A program made the translations under genes and the position numbers. The notes beneath the pieces are model-generated. The model worked only from the letters and a program-made list of their open reading frames with translations, was not told the origin of the DNA and searched no databases. Of a DNA stretch of 64,000 nucleotides, positions 45,101 to 55,625 are shown piece after piece. How positions within the stretch are numbered: the stretch's first letter is position 1; each line of letters starts with the position of its first letter. The DNA comes from Pestalotiopsis fici W106-1 (taxonomy: Eukaryota > Ascomycota > Sordariomycetes > Amphisphaeriales > Sporocadaceae), in NCBI RefSeq assembly GCF_000516985.1, contig NW_006917097.1, positions 1,736,001 through 1,800,000 of the forward strand. The letters run 5' to 3'.

Positions 45101-45787
45101 GGGAGGCGCAGATGATTGCATGGGCTCAATCCTCTCGGGCAGCTGGACCGTTTGTATTGATAGTGGCTGAGGCCTCGATATTGGAGTCACTGGATGAGCA
45201 CTAGGCGGACTGCTTGCTTCCGCGGCATCTCTGTCTCGTCTCCTGGTCAAGGACGGGAGGCCAAATCGCCTCTCGCGCGAAGGGCCACGGCCTGAGGCAT
45301 TAGGAGGTGGCGGAAAGTTCTGAGGACGCGGAGGCTCGGGTGACGGCCTATGTACAGCTGTCGGCTGTATACGGGCGGCTGATGAGTTTGGCGGTGGTGT
45401 CTCAAATGCTTCACCAGCGGGTTGTTGACTGCGCGGTGGTGAATACGGTGGCGGCGGGAGCGGCGAGGCTACAGTGAATATATAAGTTCACTGTGATTCG
45501 AATTGACTATATTCAGACTTTGGCCACTTACATTGTGGAGGCTCATGGGGCGCTTGGCTGGGAAACTGATGTGTCCGCTCCACGGCCGGAGAAGGAGCCC
45601 ATTGCTGTGGATTATACGGCTGGATTGAACTTGCCGGAGTTTGTACCGCGGAATAGGCATAAGGCGATGATACCGAAATGGCCGAGTGCGGCGTAGCCAG
45701 TTGGCCTTGGAAGCCGGTGAGTGACGATGTACGCAGCGGATTGAGCGTCTGACGGAGTCGCGAGGTTGATTCACGCGCAGAGGTCAT
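42164..45787 (-). CDS. Large Pro/Ser-rich fungal protein with helical C-terminal half; function unknown
   Basis: Exons 45787-45532 and 45468-42164 with a 63-nt intron (GTAAGT donor, TGTAG acceptor); 1186 aa. The start MTSARESTSRLRQTLNPLRTS was preferred, but an in-frame ATG 32 codons upstream (45883) would give 1218 aa. About the first 350 residues are disordered and Pro/Ser/Arg-rich, with polyproline runs (PLPPPPYSPP, PLPPPPPGPPP) that could bind SH3 or WW domains. A helical block follows (GTIERFRNFAEKESAAASD to NAIGAMGSEIFDLTRDLFRPMK), then another Ser/Pro-rich linker. The C-terminal 450 residues are charged, probably coiled-coil helices (RTLSDMKELEETRERFYKD, then LNEMLTGRIGQATSLFDELRS, then HEVKEAVMGAKAKLSEAEG). 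No enzyme motif, membrane segment or signal peptide is seen. It may be a cytoskeletal or polarity scaffold, but that is a guess from composition. Confidence 0.85.
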
Positions 45788-47901
45788 GGTCGCGGATTGT
45801 TGGCTGTGAGACCCGAGTTCGAAAGCGACACGAAGGTTGTGCGATGATTGATCTCTGAAGGGTCTGAAGGCCTCGTTCTTCACTGAAACCGACCCTGGAC
45901 AGCACTTGAGCCCCCAACCTCACAATATGGCGTGAGGTCCGTACCCCTCACTCAACACAACAAGCGAGAGGATCCTGCGGTATACTCAAATCCCATCGAT
46001 GTCCCTTGGTGTGTATCTTCAATTGGAATATTGAGTACACTTCAGACGGGCGCACCTGTAACACCAGAGTAGCGATCGCAAGATCGATATTGCTTACTCA
46101 GGGCTCGCAAGACAGAGACAAGAAATGATGCAGGAAATAGAAAAAGTGATAATGGTACGACTGAGCGAGTGTCGGCAGTCACATTGAAAGAACATGGGCT
46201 TCTTCTAGTCTCTTGGCAGTCTTGACCTGTCTTGTCGACGTGCATATGTATTGCAGGCACAGATGGATGTCTGTCGGGGGGGACCACTGAACTGGACTGA
46301 ACTGAGCAGCGATGGTGGTACTCTGTGGTCGTTGCACCCCGGCAGCAGCAAGCCAAACATGTGCTGCTCCAAGATTTCCTCTCAATGTATGCAATCTTTC
46401 AGACGGCAATCGAGATTATTTGTCTCACAGAATATCATTCAAGGGTCCATGGGATGGGAGCTCCCGTCGCGCGCTGCAGTCATCAAGTAACCCTTTATTT
46501 TCGTGGGTAGCAATCCACGACCGGAAGACGGCTGCCATCTTTGCGCGACGCAGATTCTCTGCATGGTCAGCTCGTGGACCCGCGTCGGCCCCCCTGCTGT
46601 CGACAATGGCCGGTCCATCTGGTCGCCATACCCATGTAATGTCTTGCTTGCTAGCTGCATGGCCATATTCAAAGCCAACAGTAGCAGACAGGCAGATAGT
46701 TGTTGGCCTGTACCGGATAGCGGTGGGCAGCCAACAGCGTGCAAGAAGGGGCAAGCTTCAGCATGATCGAACAAATGGGAAGACACGGGACAAGATTCTG
46801 CCCGCGGTCAAGGGTAAAAGATCTAAGCCTGTCATTGGCCGGGTTTCACAGTGGAGTGTACTCTATATTTAGGCACCTAGTCCTATAGTGGACTGCTATT
46901 GGCCGAGTCTTTAGTGGTTACTCGATCAGGACACCCGGCGCTTAGAGGTGCCCTGAGTCCAGCAACAGCGGCATTCATGATTCGCTGTCGTGCACATAAC
47001 CTTGATCTGTCCCTGGGCAATGATAGTGGGCAAATTACCTTCCAAGAAACGATCACCCTCCGAGGCATCTTGACTTTTACCTAATCTGCATGAAGATGGG
47101 TATATATTCTGCGCACTGACCTACACTGGACCAACAACAGCAGTTCAACGAACCCGACTATCCTTTGTATGAACCTCGGAGCCATGCTGATAAGCTTTTC
47201 AGGGAAGCGGACCCATTCAGCGATACCTTGTTTAGTGTAGTAGAAGGTAGGGCAGGCCATACCCAACAGTCGATGCCGCCCCCGTTGATCAACCTGTACT
47301 CAAATAATAGCAACAGCAGGTTGACATGCGCCGGCATCGCCAAGTCCCGTGCGATCATCGATACCTACAGTAGTACACATATCGAGTTCCACAAAGAAGG
47401 GTCGGCATTTGCATTTCGTCCCCCAACTTGTAATTTGCATGAGCCGTCCCTACATTAGTTTGCTGCTATCTTAAGCTTTCATCAATGTGCCAGTTGACAA
47501 CCTAGTTTCTTTTTGCTAGGCAATCTTTATTTAGAAATATCCACGAAGGGAGCCCTGCTGCTCTGAGTGAATTTGGCTCAACCCACAATTCGGCATCACG
47601 ACCTTCGTTCTACATTGGAATGCTATCAGTTGGTGATGAATCAATGGACCACCTAGGTAAGGTAGGCAAATGGATTAGGATAATGGATGAAACCATGCCA
47701 ATAATCCACTACCTAAGCGCTCACTACCTACCTACGTACCCATTCAATATAGCCGTCTATCTCTAGCGACTCCAGATACGGAGCATTGCATCTACAACAC
47801 ATTCTATCACGTCTACTGCACGTCTATGGTTGCTTCTATGGAAACACATTTTGCCAACGTCACCTCAAACCTCTTCCACAAATTTGAGTCCTGCAATGCT
47901 A
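45788..47901. other. 2.1-kb intergenic region upstream of the orphan gene
   Basis: It holds the leader and promoter of the large orphan gene and the 3' flank of the flavodoxin-like gene. A 186-codon plus frame (46312-46872) has no motif and random composition. CCTACCTA/TAGGTA-type repeats occur at 47650-47750. Confidence 0.5.
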
Positions 47902-48915
47902 CTACAGCGTCGACTTTTGGTGTCGTGCATCTCCAACGAGTGTAACGTCCAATTCCTTCCAGTATGTGTATTTCCGTTGGGCGTCATGATCAGGCATGCC
48001 CTTCTGAGAATTGACAATCAGGTCGTCGACATGTTTCCTCTTCCCCTTCAGCGTCAGGTGGCTCACACCCGAGTCTTTCTCCCACTCGGGCTTGAATGAG
48101 CCGCCAGGGAGTACCAAGAGACGGCCCCGTGCGCCACACGTGGTGCACATGATGTTGTCGCCACCACCGAGGAAACTAATGGTCAAAAGATGGCAGTAGG
48201 GGCAGCTTCCTTCCTGGCTTTCGCCAAGAAACTGCGCAGCGCCCACGGCCTGGCCGAGTTGGCTAACAACCCTCTGACCCAGCAGCTGTGCCCGCGCGAT
48301 GGTGTTCTTCTCGTCCGAACACACGGATCCTGGAGGTCCATAGCCAGCAAAGCAGGCTTGGTCGACCGTCGTTGCCTGTATGCTGTACATGCTTTGGTGC
48401 AGCCCTACGAGGCCGAGCGTCCACTGTTCGGGCATGTCCTCCGGACTCCCGGCGACAACCATGAAAGCAGAGACGCGGGCCTTGTACAGACGCGGATCAA
48501 TGCTCGACCTGGGCTTTCGACCCAGTCCCTGCCCTTCCTCATCCGTGGCCAGCGCCAGCGCAATGTCGGCTCCCGGGCCTAGCGTGTCGTCGATGAAGCA
48601 CTTGATGTGGCCCGGGGGAAGATGCGAGTACACGGGGGTCGAAACGATGATGGCGTCGGCCTTCATTATGGCATCGTACAGTGCCGGCCGGTCATCGACG
48701 TCGTCGGTCCCTGGGGCATCTGGTCTATACGTGGTGATGTGCGGCACAATTGATTGCGGCAACGGCTTGCCGTTTCTCGGCGACCGCATGTACCTTATAC
48801 GGGCCATGGATGTCGTCAGCCCCGGGAGTGCTTGCTCTGCCGCTTGCAGCGCAGCTTTGAGCAGAACTTCCGAATTGCCATTCAGCGTTCCAGCGCTGAT
48901 TCCCAAAACGTGCAT
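47902..48915 (-). CDS. Flavodoxin-like NAD(P)H-dependent FMN reductase family protein with C-terminal zinc ribbon
   Basis: Single exon, 337 aa. The start is the first ATG in the frame (MHVLGISAG). The N-terminal flavodoxin-like fold shows the flavin-phosphate loop GISAGTLNGNSE (5-16), ADAIIVSTPVYSHLPPGHIK with a typical TPVY flavin-binding turn (about 86-105), and MVVAGSPEDMPEQWTLG (152-168). Residues 238-260 carry two CxxC pairs (CPYC and CTTC), a zinc-ribbon or rubredoxin-like knuckle that could bind zinc or iron and pass electrons. The protein is probably a cytosolic oxidoreductase acting on a quinone-like or aromatic compound. It is intronless, as is its same-strand neighbour, the MFS gene ending 691 bp upstream. 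Confidence 0.8.
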   Translation of the reverse strand: MHVLGISAGTLNGNSEVLLKAALQAAEQALPGLTTSMARIRYMRSPRNGKPLPQSIVPHITTYRPDAPGTDDVDDRPALYDAIMKADAIIVSTPVYSHLPPGHIKCFIDDTLGPGADIALALATDEEGQGLGRKPRSSIDPRLYKARVSAFMVVAGSPEDMPEQWTLGLVGLHQSMYSIQATTVDQACFAGYGPPGSVCSDEKNTIARAQLLGQRVVSQLGQAVGAAQFLGESQEGSCPYCHLLTISFLGGGDNIMCTTCGARGRLLVLPGGSFKPEWEKDSGVSHLTLKGKRKHVDDLIVNSQKGMPDHDAQRKYTYWKELDVTLVGDARHQKSTL

Positions 48916-49606
48916 CTTGAAGGTATAGTTTTGCAACAATCAATGACTCTCATTCATTAGCCAAGAGTAGAACCGATGGCGGAAGCGCCCTAGCGTGCAA
49001 CTTATAGTCGCGCCACATATCTTCCCCGTCGGTCTTGATATGTACCGACATGTGAAACTCGTGACAATTAATTAAAGAAACGATCTGCCAGGATTAATAA
49101 CTCGCTCGAACTTCGGAGCTTCGGTCGCAAGATAGCGTGTTATCGGTTTACTCTAGACCACTTGATAACTCCGAGTACTCGTTTACGACAATGGCAGACC
49201 CACCCCCATTCGGAAATTCCGGTTTGTGGGCGCACGTTCCGGCTGTCAGTCATATAGGTACTAGAGACGAAGGCTTACTAATTGTAAATTTATTTTAAGG
49301 CCTCGTGAGCGGAACAGAGTGTGGCTTGACGCGACATCAAATATGTATCAATGATCATTGCGCCATTTGTCAGAGTGTTTCTTTTGCATGTCTGATGACC
49401 CTGGATGTGGTCGTACGCGTACGGCTGGAGGCATCGCCATGTGCAATTGTGAAGGACATCGTTCCTTATTCGAGGCCGATGCAGTATCAGAGGAGATGAA
49501 TTCTCACATGACCCATCGAAACTGGATCGACTCAAAGGTGCTAAACAAGGCACAGGTTTGAGAAATGTTTGACCACGTTTTGGCCAAATCATGTATTGCC
49601 TAACAG
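48916..49606. other. Intergenic region between flavodoxin-like and MFS genes
   Basis: 691 bp on the 5' side of the reductase and the 3' side of the MFS gene. No extra gene is seen. Confidence 0.6.
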
Positions 49607-51049
49607 CTAATCCTCGACCGCGAACTTCTCTCTCAATGTGCTGCCGTATCGAGTAAATAGTAAAGGAGCTGGCATAAGCATGGCACTGACTATTCCGAAG
49701 ACACTGAAGCCCAACCCGTAACCCAGTTTCTCGAACATCTTTGGGGTGAACAGTGGAATAATCCCACCCATCATACTTCGTAGGACAGCGCCGGCAGCAA
49801 GAGCAGAGGCCGCCTTGCTTTCGAACGCATCAATGTAGTAATTCTGGAAAGCGTTGAAAATAGAGATCTGACTAGCACCAAAGAATAGCATCGCGGCCAA
49901 GGCTATCGTCCAATGGAGACCTTTTTCGATCGCCCATCCGAACCAAAAGAGGCTAACTGGTAGACAGATCGCCCCAATATTTGCCAAGGGTAAGCGGTAT
50001 TCCGGCTTACCATCGCCGCCATTGAAGCGATCCTGCATTTTCTTGTATACCGGGTCCATGAATGGGACGACAATGAGTGCCGTCATGGTGAATCCAACGG
50101 CGGGGGCCAGATACGCCAGACCAACTTGTATAGTATCGAAATTGTAGGGATCGCCGGACCAGATAGTACTATAGTTGCTGTACAAACTATACATGGTGCA
50201 AAATATCAAGGCCTGGTAGATGGAAATGACCATTACGATAGGTTGCCGGAACAGAATCTTTGTGGCTATAGTCGAGTTTTTGGCGATTTTCCCTAGGAGT
50301 GACTGCTCAGATCCACCCTTGAGCACATATCTCTTGCCGGGGTTTTTCTTTTCAAGACTGGACTTTCGTTGTTCGAGGATCGCCATGGATTGTGTCTCAA
50401 AAAGTAGGAAGAAGCAAGAGACAAAAAGGCCCGCACTGATTATGAAGAGAATCCAGAAGATCCAACGCCAGTCGAGTCTGGCCAGTATGAGGCTAGCAAA
50501 GAATGGGCCCAAAGTTGGCGACAACAAAGGTGCCAGGAAATAAACCCCCGACACCGTGGCCCGCTCAGAAGCATTAAAGAGGTCAGAGATTGTGCCACCT
50601 CCATTGGCAATGGCAACGCTCGCGAACAGCCCGGAAAAGGCCCGGGAGACGAGCCATGTCTTAATTTCGGGGGCCAGTGCCGTCGGAATTTGGGTCAAGC
50701 AAAACAGCAAAATGTTTAGCAAGTACACCTTTCTCCTGCCAAACGTCTCGCTCATGGGGGCGAAGAAGAGCGGTCCGATACCGAGAAAACAAACAAATGC
50801 TGTTTGCCCGCCCAGGACAAGCTGCTTGTCCACCTCAAAGCTTTGGGCAATATCATCTATGGCTGGTGCGAACATGGAGCTCGCCATCGGGAGTACCAAG
50901 CCAATGAAGAAAATCATGAGAATCTGAACATACTTCCAACGGAGTGGCCACTGCCGAGGATCCTCTTCATCATCGTTGGCAAACTGGACTTCCTCCGCCT
51001 CATCTCTCCGGTCCTGGAGTAGTCGCGTGCGTTCGTTGGTATAAGACAT
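49607..51049 (-). CDS. MFS drug:H+ antiporter, DHA1-type (12 helices)
   Basis: Single exon, 480 aa, starting MSYTNERTRLL at the first ATG. A short acidic N-terminus precedes DPRQWPLRWKYVQ, a typical lead-in to helix 1 in fungal DHA1 transporters. Motif A-like GPLFFAPMSETFGRRKVYLL lies between helices 2 and 3, and helices 4-5 include VSRAFSGLFASVAIANGGGTI and PLLSPTLGPFFASLI (motif C-like GP). The central loop is basic. The second six helices end LFTPKMFEKLGYGLGFSVFG. The subfamily exports drugs, polyamines or fungal metabolites across the plasma membrane. Its neighbour is an oxidoreductase on the same strand, suggesting a small detoxification or export pair. Confidence 0.9.
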   Translation of the reverse strand: MSYTNERTRLLQDRRDEAEEVQFANDDEEDPRQWPLRWKYVQILMIFFIGLVLPMASSMFAPAIDDIAQSFEVDKQLVLGGQTAFVCFLGIGPLFFAPMSETFGRRKVYLLNILLFCLTQIPTALAPEIKTWLVSRAFSGLFASVAIANGGGTISDLFNASERATVSGVYFLAPLLSPTLGPFFASLILARLDWRWIFWILFIISAGLFVSCFFLLFETQSMAILEQRKSSLEKKNPGKRYVLKGGSEQSLLGKIAKNSTIATKILFRQPIVMVISIYQALIFCTMYSLYSNYSTIWSGDPYNFDTIQVGLAYLAPAVGFTMTALIVVPFMDPVYKKMQDRFNGGDGKPEYRLPLANIGAICLPVSLFWFGWAIEKGLHWTIALAAMLFFGASQISIFNAFQNYYIDAFESKAASALAAGAVLRSMMGGIIPLFTPKMFEKLGYGLGFSVFGIVSAMLMPAPLLFTRYGSTLREKFAVED

Positions 51050-52432
51050 ATTTTTTTCACAGCAAAACTGACAAGATACATTTATTTCGCAGAGGCCTCT
51101 GGAAATAATAATTTACAGAAATCAAAAACAGGAAATACTAAAATGCAATACGATTGACAGTCTTGGTCAGATGCATACTAGGAAGCGGCCACAAATGCTT
51201 ATTTTGGTGACGACATTGACTAAGACGCTAATAAGCAGGGCCGCGTGCACCAATGGGGGAGGATTGAGTGTTGGTCAACTCCTAACTGCAGTCTTTTAAA
51301 CCTTATATGGGCTGTCAGAATTTACCTCGATTGTCGAGAAATCTGATATCCCAGTTTACAAATAATGGAAAGACTGTTTCTGCAAAACATAGAAGCCAAC
51401 ATGTACCTCGCTCCAACACTGACTGCTCAATGATGCATCAGCGTTCGTCTGAGGGATGCCTACTTGGTATCCACAAGGTAGTGATGAAATGCCAAGGATC
51501 CCCAAGATCTTCTTGTAGGAATATTTCTTTTCTTCTTTGTTTATAGTAGATACGTACACAGAGGGGAGTATGAATGACCCAATGTTTGTGTGTCTATGGC
51601 TGACGGAGTCGATCTGTGGTTATAAGGGTTTGGCAGACTTGGCCATACCTACGCAAGCACAAATCAAGAGATGCCCAAGGCGGGATATCTTAATGCAGAC
51701 CTCTTTTTCTGAAGCTACTAGTAGGGACCTATTGCAAGACATGTTTGAGTCTTTGGAGGGCCGAACCCCAAGTATTCACACCTATTTCACTGCATATCAA
51801 AGACAATGTGGGTTGCCGAAGTGTCTCTAGAAGGTTGTCAAGATCATGACATGACCCAAGGTCAGAAAATACAACTATGCAAAAACGGGATGCAACGGCA
51901 ATTCACATGCATTATTGTTGAGTCCAGGCTTACTATCATGGCATGTTGTACCTGGCATCTCGTCAACAAACTGTCTTTGCATCCGTCGGTAGTGCGCGGT
52001 GTTCCGTTGGTGAGCGTTTGGTACCTTGTTCAAGATGGATGGTGGGGTATAATAGGGCGACGGCGTAGGAGGGCGGGGCTGCAGCTGGCTAATTTGAGTG
52101 CAAAACAATTCACCAACTGGAGCCCTTACAGACACCTGGCTAGTGGGGCCCTACCAATCAGGAAAAAGCTTTCACCGAGTCTTTCTGCCCCTCCACTCCA
52201 CTCCAGCCAGCCTAGAAAAGAACTTCAGAAAGCTCTAGAATTTATCAAGAAAGCTCTCTTACTCTGCCGTGGCCGTTTGTGCCCCTGCGTTGCCGACTCA
52301 GGCCTTTGCCTACATAATCCTACTCGCTTATTCCTACCTACTTGCCGTTTGTTTGTTCGGCACATTCCTGCTATTCATTCAACGCATATGTAGTAGTTGA
52401 ACAAAATAACTTTGTGACATCCCAACCAACTG
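51050..52432. other. Divergent intergenic region, MFS to aha1
   Basis: 1.4 kb to the putative 5' UTR intron of aha1. A/T-rich sequence lies next to the MFS start. A 195-codon plus frame (51806-52393) shows no recognisable motif. Heat-shock-element-like triplets lie at 52228-52256. Confidence 0.5.
52228..52256. promoter_or_regulatory. Imperfect heat-shock element upstream of aha1
   Basis: GAA-ag-CTC-ta-GAA (52228-52240) follows the 5-bp periodicity of an nGAAnnTTCnnGAA element with one mismatch (CTC for TTC). A second GAA-ag-CTC lies at 52249-52256. It is about 500 bp from the aha1 start codon and about 180 bp from the putative leader intron. Hsf1 control of Hsp90 co-chaperones is known in yeast; here it is inferred. 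Confidence 0.35.
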
Positions 52433-52723
52433 GTAAGTAAGCATTATCTCGAAGGAGAAAAAAAAGAGCTTCGATGCCCTCGCCGGCAACTTTGCTCCCA
52501 ACCTCTCCCTGCCTAGCCGTCCTTTCACCACACTTAACGCTCTACCTACATGATGAGACATCCAGCTGGCACCAGTCATAGGGCGACTTGTACTCCCTCC
52601 ATTGATGACCAAAATGCTGTGGTCTAAGACCTATCTCTGATACAATTCTTCTACCAATCGCACTTGTCGACTGCAACAATTTGTCTTTGACCCGCGCTAA
52701 CGATTCTCTTTTGCGAATCGCAG
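52433..52723 (+). other. Putative 5' UTR intron of aha1
   Basis: A perfect GTAAGT donor at 52433, a GCTAAC branch site near 52697 and a CAG acceptor at 52723 frame a 291-nt stretch that ends 36 bp before the aha1 ATG. Long leader introns are common in fungal housekeeping genes. There is no transcript to confirm it. Confidence 0.45.
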
Positions 52724-52759
52724 ATTTTCCATCCACGATTCAACGCTCCAACCACCAAC

Positions 52760-53848
52760 ATGGCCCTTCACAACCCCAACAACTGGCACTGGGTCAGCAA
52801 GAATGCTGGCGACTGGGCCCAGACATGGTTGTCAGAGAACTTGACCAAGGTCTCGGCCGAAGAGGGGGGTGTCAATGCCAAGATCACCAAGGTGGTCAGC
52901 ATGGATGGTGATGTCGACGTGAGCCAGCGCAAGGGCAAGGTTATCACTATTTTCGACGTCAAGCTCGTCCTCGAGTACTCTGGTATGTCGCAATTACTCG
53001 TTGATGCACTGGCGAACTTTGTGCTGACCAAATACTAGGCACCGCTCCCGATATCGAGGATGTGTCTGGCACCATCACCGTCCCGGAGGTTGCTCACGAC
53101 ACTGAAGAGGATGAGTTCGTCGTAAGTTGCCTTGGATAAACACATGTCCGGACTCGTCGCTGATCCAAGCTAGTTTGACATCGACATCCACTCCGAGTCC
53201 AAGGAGAAGCAGCCCGTAAAGGATCTGGTTCGCTCGAAACTCGTGCCCAAGCTTCGCAAGGAGTTCCTCAAGCTGACGCCAGCTCTAATTGCTGAGCACG
53301 GCAAGGACATTCAGCATGCTCCCGGTTCCAACCCTTCGAGCGGATTCTCCACACCCAAGATCCACGCTCCTAGCGGCGCTGCCGGTCAGTCGTCTGCCGC
53401 TGCCGGCACCCAAAAGAACGCCGGCAGCGTCGTCAACACGACTACCGTGTCAGATCAAGAAGAGTTCAGAACCACTGCCGAACAGCTTTACCTGACCTTC
53501 ACCGACCCTCAGCGCCTGGCTGCCTTTACACGTGCCTCTCCGAAGAAATTCGAGGGTGCCAAGCAGGGTGGCAAGTGGGAGCTGTTTGACGGCAACGTCT
53601 CTGGAGAGTACGTCGAGCTCCAAGAGCCCAAGAAGATCGTCCAGACATGGCGATTGAACCAGTGGCCCGCCGGCCACTACTCGAAGCAGGTCATTGAATT
53701 TGACCAAAACGACGTTGATGGTGTTACTGTCATGCGTGTCAACTGGACTGGTGTGCCCATCGGCCAAGAGGATGTGACCAAGCGCAACTGGCTGGAATAC
53801 TACGTACGAAGCATCAAGACTACTTTTGGATTCGGAACCATTCTATGA
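52760..53848 (+). CDS. aha1: Activator of Hsp90 ATPase (Aha1)
   Basis: Exons 52760-52982, 53039-53121 and 53174-53848; 326 aa. Introns of 56 and 52 nt end in CTAG. The N-terminal Aha1 domain (about 1-150) starts with the family motif NPNNWHWVSKNAGDWA, in which the NxNNWHW-type segment stimulates Hsp90, and includes LVLEYSGTAPDIEDVSGTITVPEV and LRKEFLKLTPALIAEHGKDI. A Ser/Ala/Gly-rich linker of about 40 residues follows. The C-terminal START/AHSA1-like domain (about 190-320) reads FRTTAEQLYLTFTDPQRLAAFTR, PKKIVQTWRLNQWP, VMRVNWTGVPIGQEDVTKRNW, ending YYVRSIKTTFGFGTIL. It acts in the cytosol as the co-chaperone that accelerates the Hsp90 ATPase cycle. Start, length and domain order match the family. 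Confidence 0.95.
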
Positions 53849-54513
53849 AGATGACGGGGCATATGGGGGCGTTCAGGGCGCACACAAATGTGAACAGAGA
53901 CACAATTTGTGAAGATAGAGTGGTCATCTGTTGATGTGATCACAACCCACGTAGCACTCAGGCTCATGAGACCACGATAATCATGCCGTTAGGCCAGCCG
54001 GCGGTACATTCAACGACTTGACGCAAAAATAAAATAAAGAAGTAAAACCCAGCACAATGAATCACGGTATGACTCCCAGTGACCACTGTCGCTATTCAAG
54101 CATAATTTGTTCATGTCTTTACTACCATTCGCACCTGTCATCTCGTGTCCTTTGTCGTAGAGCCAACTTCTGCCCATCTTAACTTAACGTTGGACCAGAC
54201 CACTCATCTATGAGTAACATGGCCAACTTTTGCCAGGACAGCGCCGGTTTCCTACCTCGTTCTCGTATGCGAAGCTCTTGCATGGTCAACACGAAGAATG
54301 ATATTGAGAATTTGGCAGAGATAGGTTATAGTTTGTAGGCGCAATCATTATTAAATTATGCTATTCCTTTTGGAAAATGCTCAATGCTACACTCGACTTG
54401 AAATCATGAAACTTCAAAGTGACAGAGAACTACACTGCCACGGATCTCTATCCTGAGAATCTGCTGTTTCGAGTGAAATGGCGAACACTTGTCATGTATG
54501 AATCACAAACCAA
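53849..54513. other. Convergent intergenic region, aha1 to membrane protein
   Basis: 665 bp, A/T-rich in its second half, with an AATAAA-type signal at 54031-54036 suited to aha1. No gene is seen. Confidence 0.6.
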
Positions 54514-55625
54514 TCATCCACGTTGCCTATTCTGCCTCATCATCTCCTCCCGGAACACGTTGCGCCCCGGATGCGGCTCACGGCCTAGACTCGTAGCCGA
54601 CCAACTATCCCGATTCGTCAACTGTAGCTCGTAGCGCGGTATGGCACTGTCGATCCTGGGCGGCTTGGTGTCAAACGTGATGACACGCGGCGGGCTGTGG
54701 TTGTATCTAGGAGGCGGCGGCGCGGTGAACAGTCGCGTCAGCCAGCCCGGCAGGGACGCCCGTTTTCGACGAATGACACAGATTGCGCACATGATGACGA
54801 GAATCGTGACGCCCAGTATCGAAGGTAGAACGACGGTCAGGACGTCGATCCTGCGATTGCTGGACCCGTGCGACCTCGGGCTGCTAAACATGACGGTAGG
54901 CCCTTGTTGCCGACTCGCCGTGTTGGAGCCATTGGTGTCTAGGGTAATGAGGGAAAGGGATACCTCCAGAAAGCTCTTGTCCGACGCCAGCTTTTGCGAT
55001 ATGCCTGTCGTGTTCCATGTATAAAACCCTAGTGTCGCGGGTATTGCTTCTGAAGCGAAGCCTTCACCATCTGCAAATGTTCCTTCAACTTGAACTGATG
55101 CATTGTCTGAAGCAAAGTACATTGCGTTCCATGTTACTATGAGAAAAGTCAGTTTGATGGCCTCTAATAGGCTTTTTTTCACACAATGGTTGTACCGTAA
55201 TACACGGGTCCAGGATCAAGACTGCTGCCATCTTCAGGTTGGCACATTGGGGCGTGCTCCCCTTGATAGTTTTCGCATAGCAAAAAGGAACCCTCCTGCC
55301 CGAGTCCCGATACCGTGGCTACAGGATTGATACCTGTAGTCGTCGTGGTGGCGCCACTGATGGTCAAGGTCCATACTGCAGTCTGCGTCAGCTCCGGCGG
55401 CGGCGGCGAGATGGTCGAGGTGGTCCCGTCGGTTGTCGTGAGGCTGGGGACTATAGTAGTTGCCTCGCCATTTGCTGCCACCGTGACCCATGCTCTTGGT
55501 CCCGTCTGGTCCTGACTGATGACGCTGGACACGATGCCATTCTGAACATGACTCGAAACGCATCTATCAACAAGGATGGAAATTGTGGCCAAGAGGATCC
55601 ATCGCCAGGTCATGGTCACCAACAT
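54514..55625 (-). CDS. Secreted-type I single-pass membrane protein, function unknown
   Basis: Exons 55625-55196 and 55136-54514 with a 59-nt intron (GTACAA donor, ATAG acceptor); 350 aa. A signal peptide (MLVTMTWRWILLATISILVDRCVSS; an internal start at the second Met is possible) leads into a Thr/Ser/Pro-rich ectodomain that is probably O-glycosylated. That ectodomain carries a short conserved-looking core: FLLCENYQGEHAPMCQPEDG with two cysteines, then PGPVYYVTWNAMYFASDNASVQVEG across the splice junction. One transmembrane helix is at about 242-264 (LTVVLPSILGVTILVIMCAI), followed by a basic stop-transfer IRRKR and an 80-residue cytosolic tail ending in an Arg-rich segment. The topology resembles fungal wall-sensor proteins of the Mid2/Wsc type, but no WSC cysteine pattern is present. 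Ligand unknown. Confidence 0.82.

Noticed and set aside
46312..46872. 186-codon plus-strand frame in an intergenic region
   Set aside because: Random composition, no motif, overlaps equally long frames on the other strand.
51806..52393. 195-codon plus-strand frame upstream of aha1
   Set aside because: Low-complexity and Ser/Leu/Cys-rich with no domain; it lies in the promoter/leader region of aha1.
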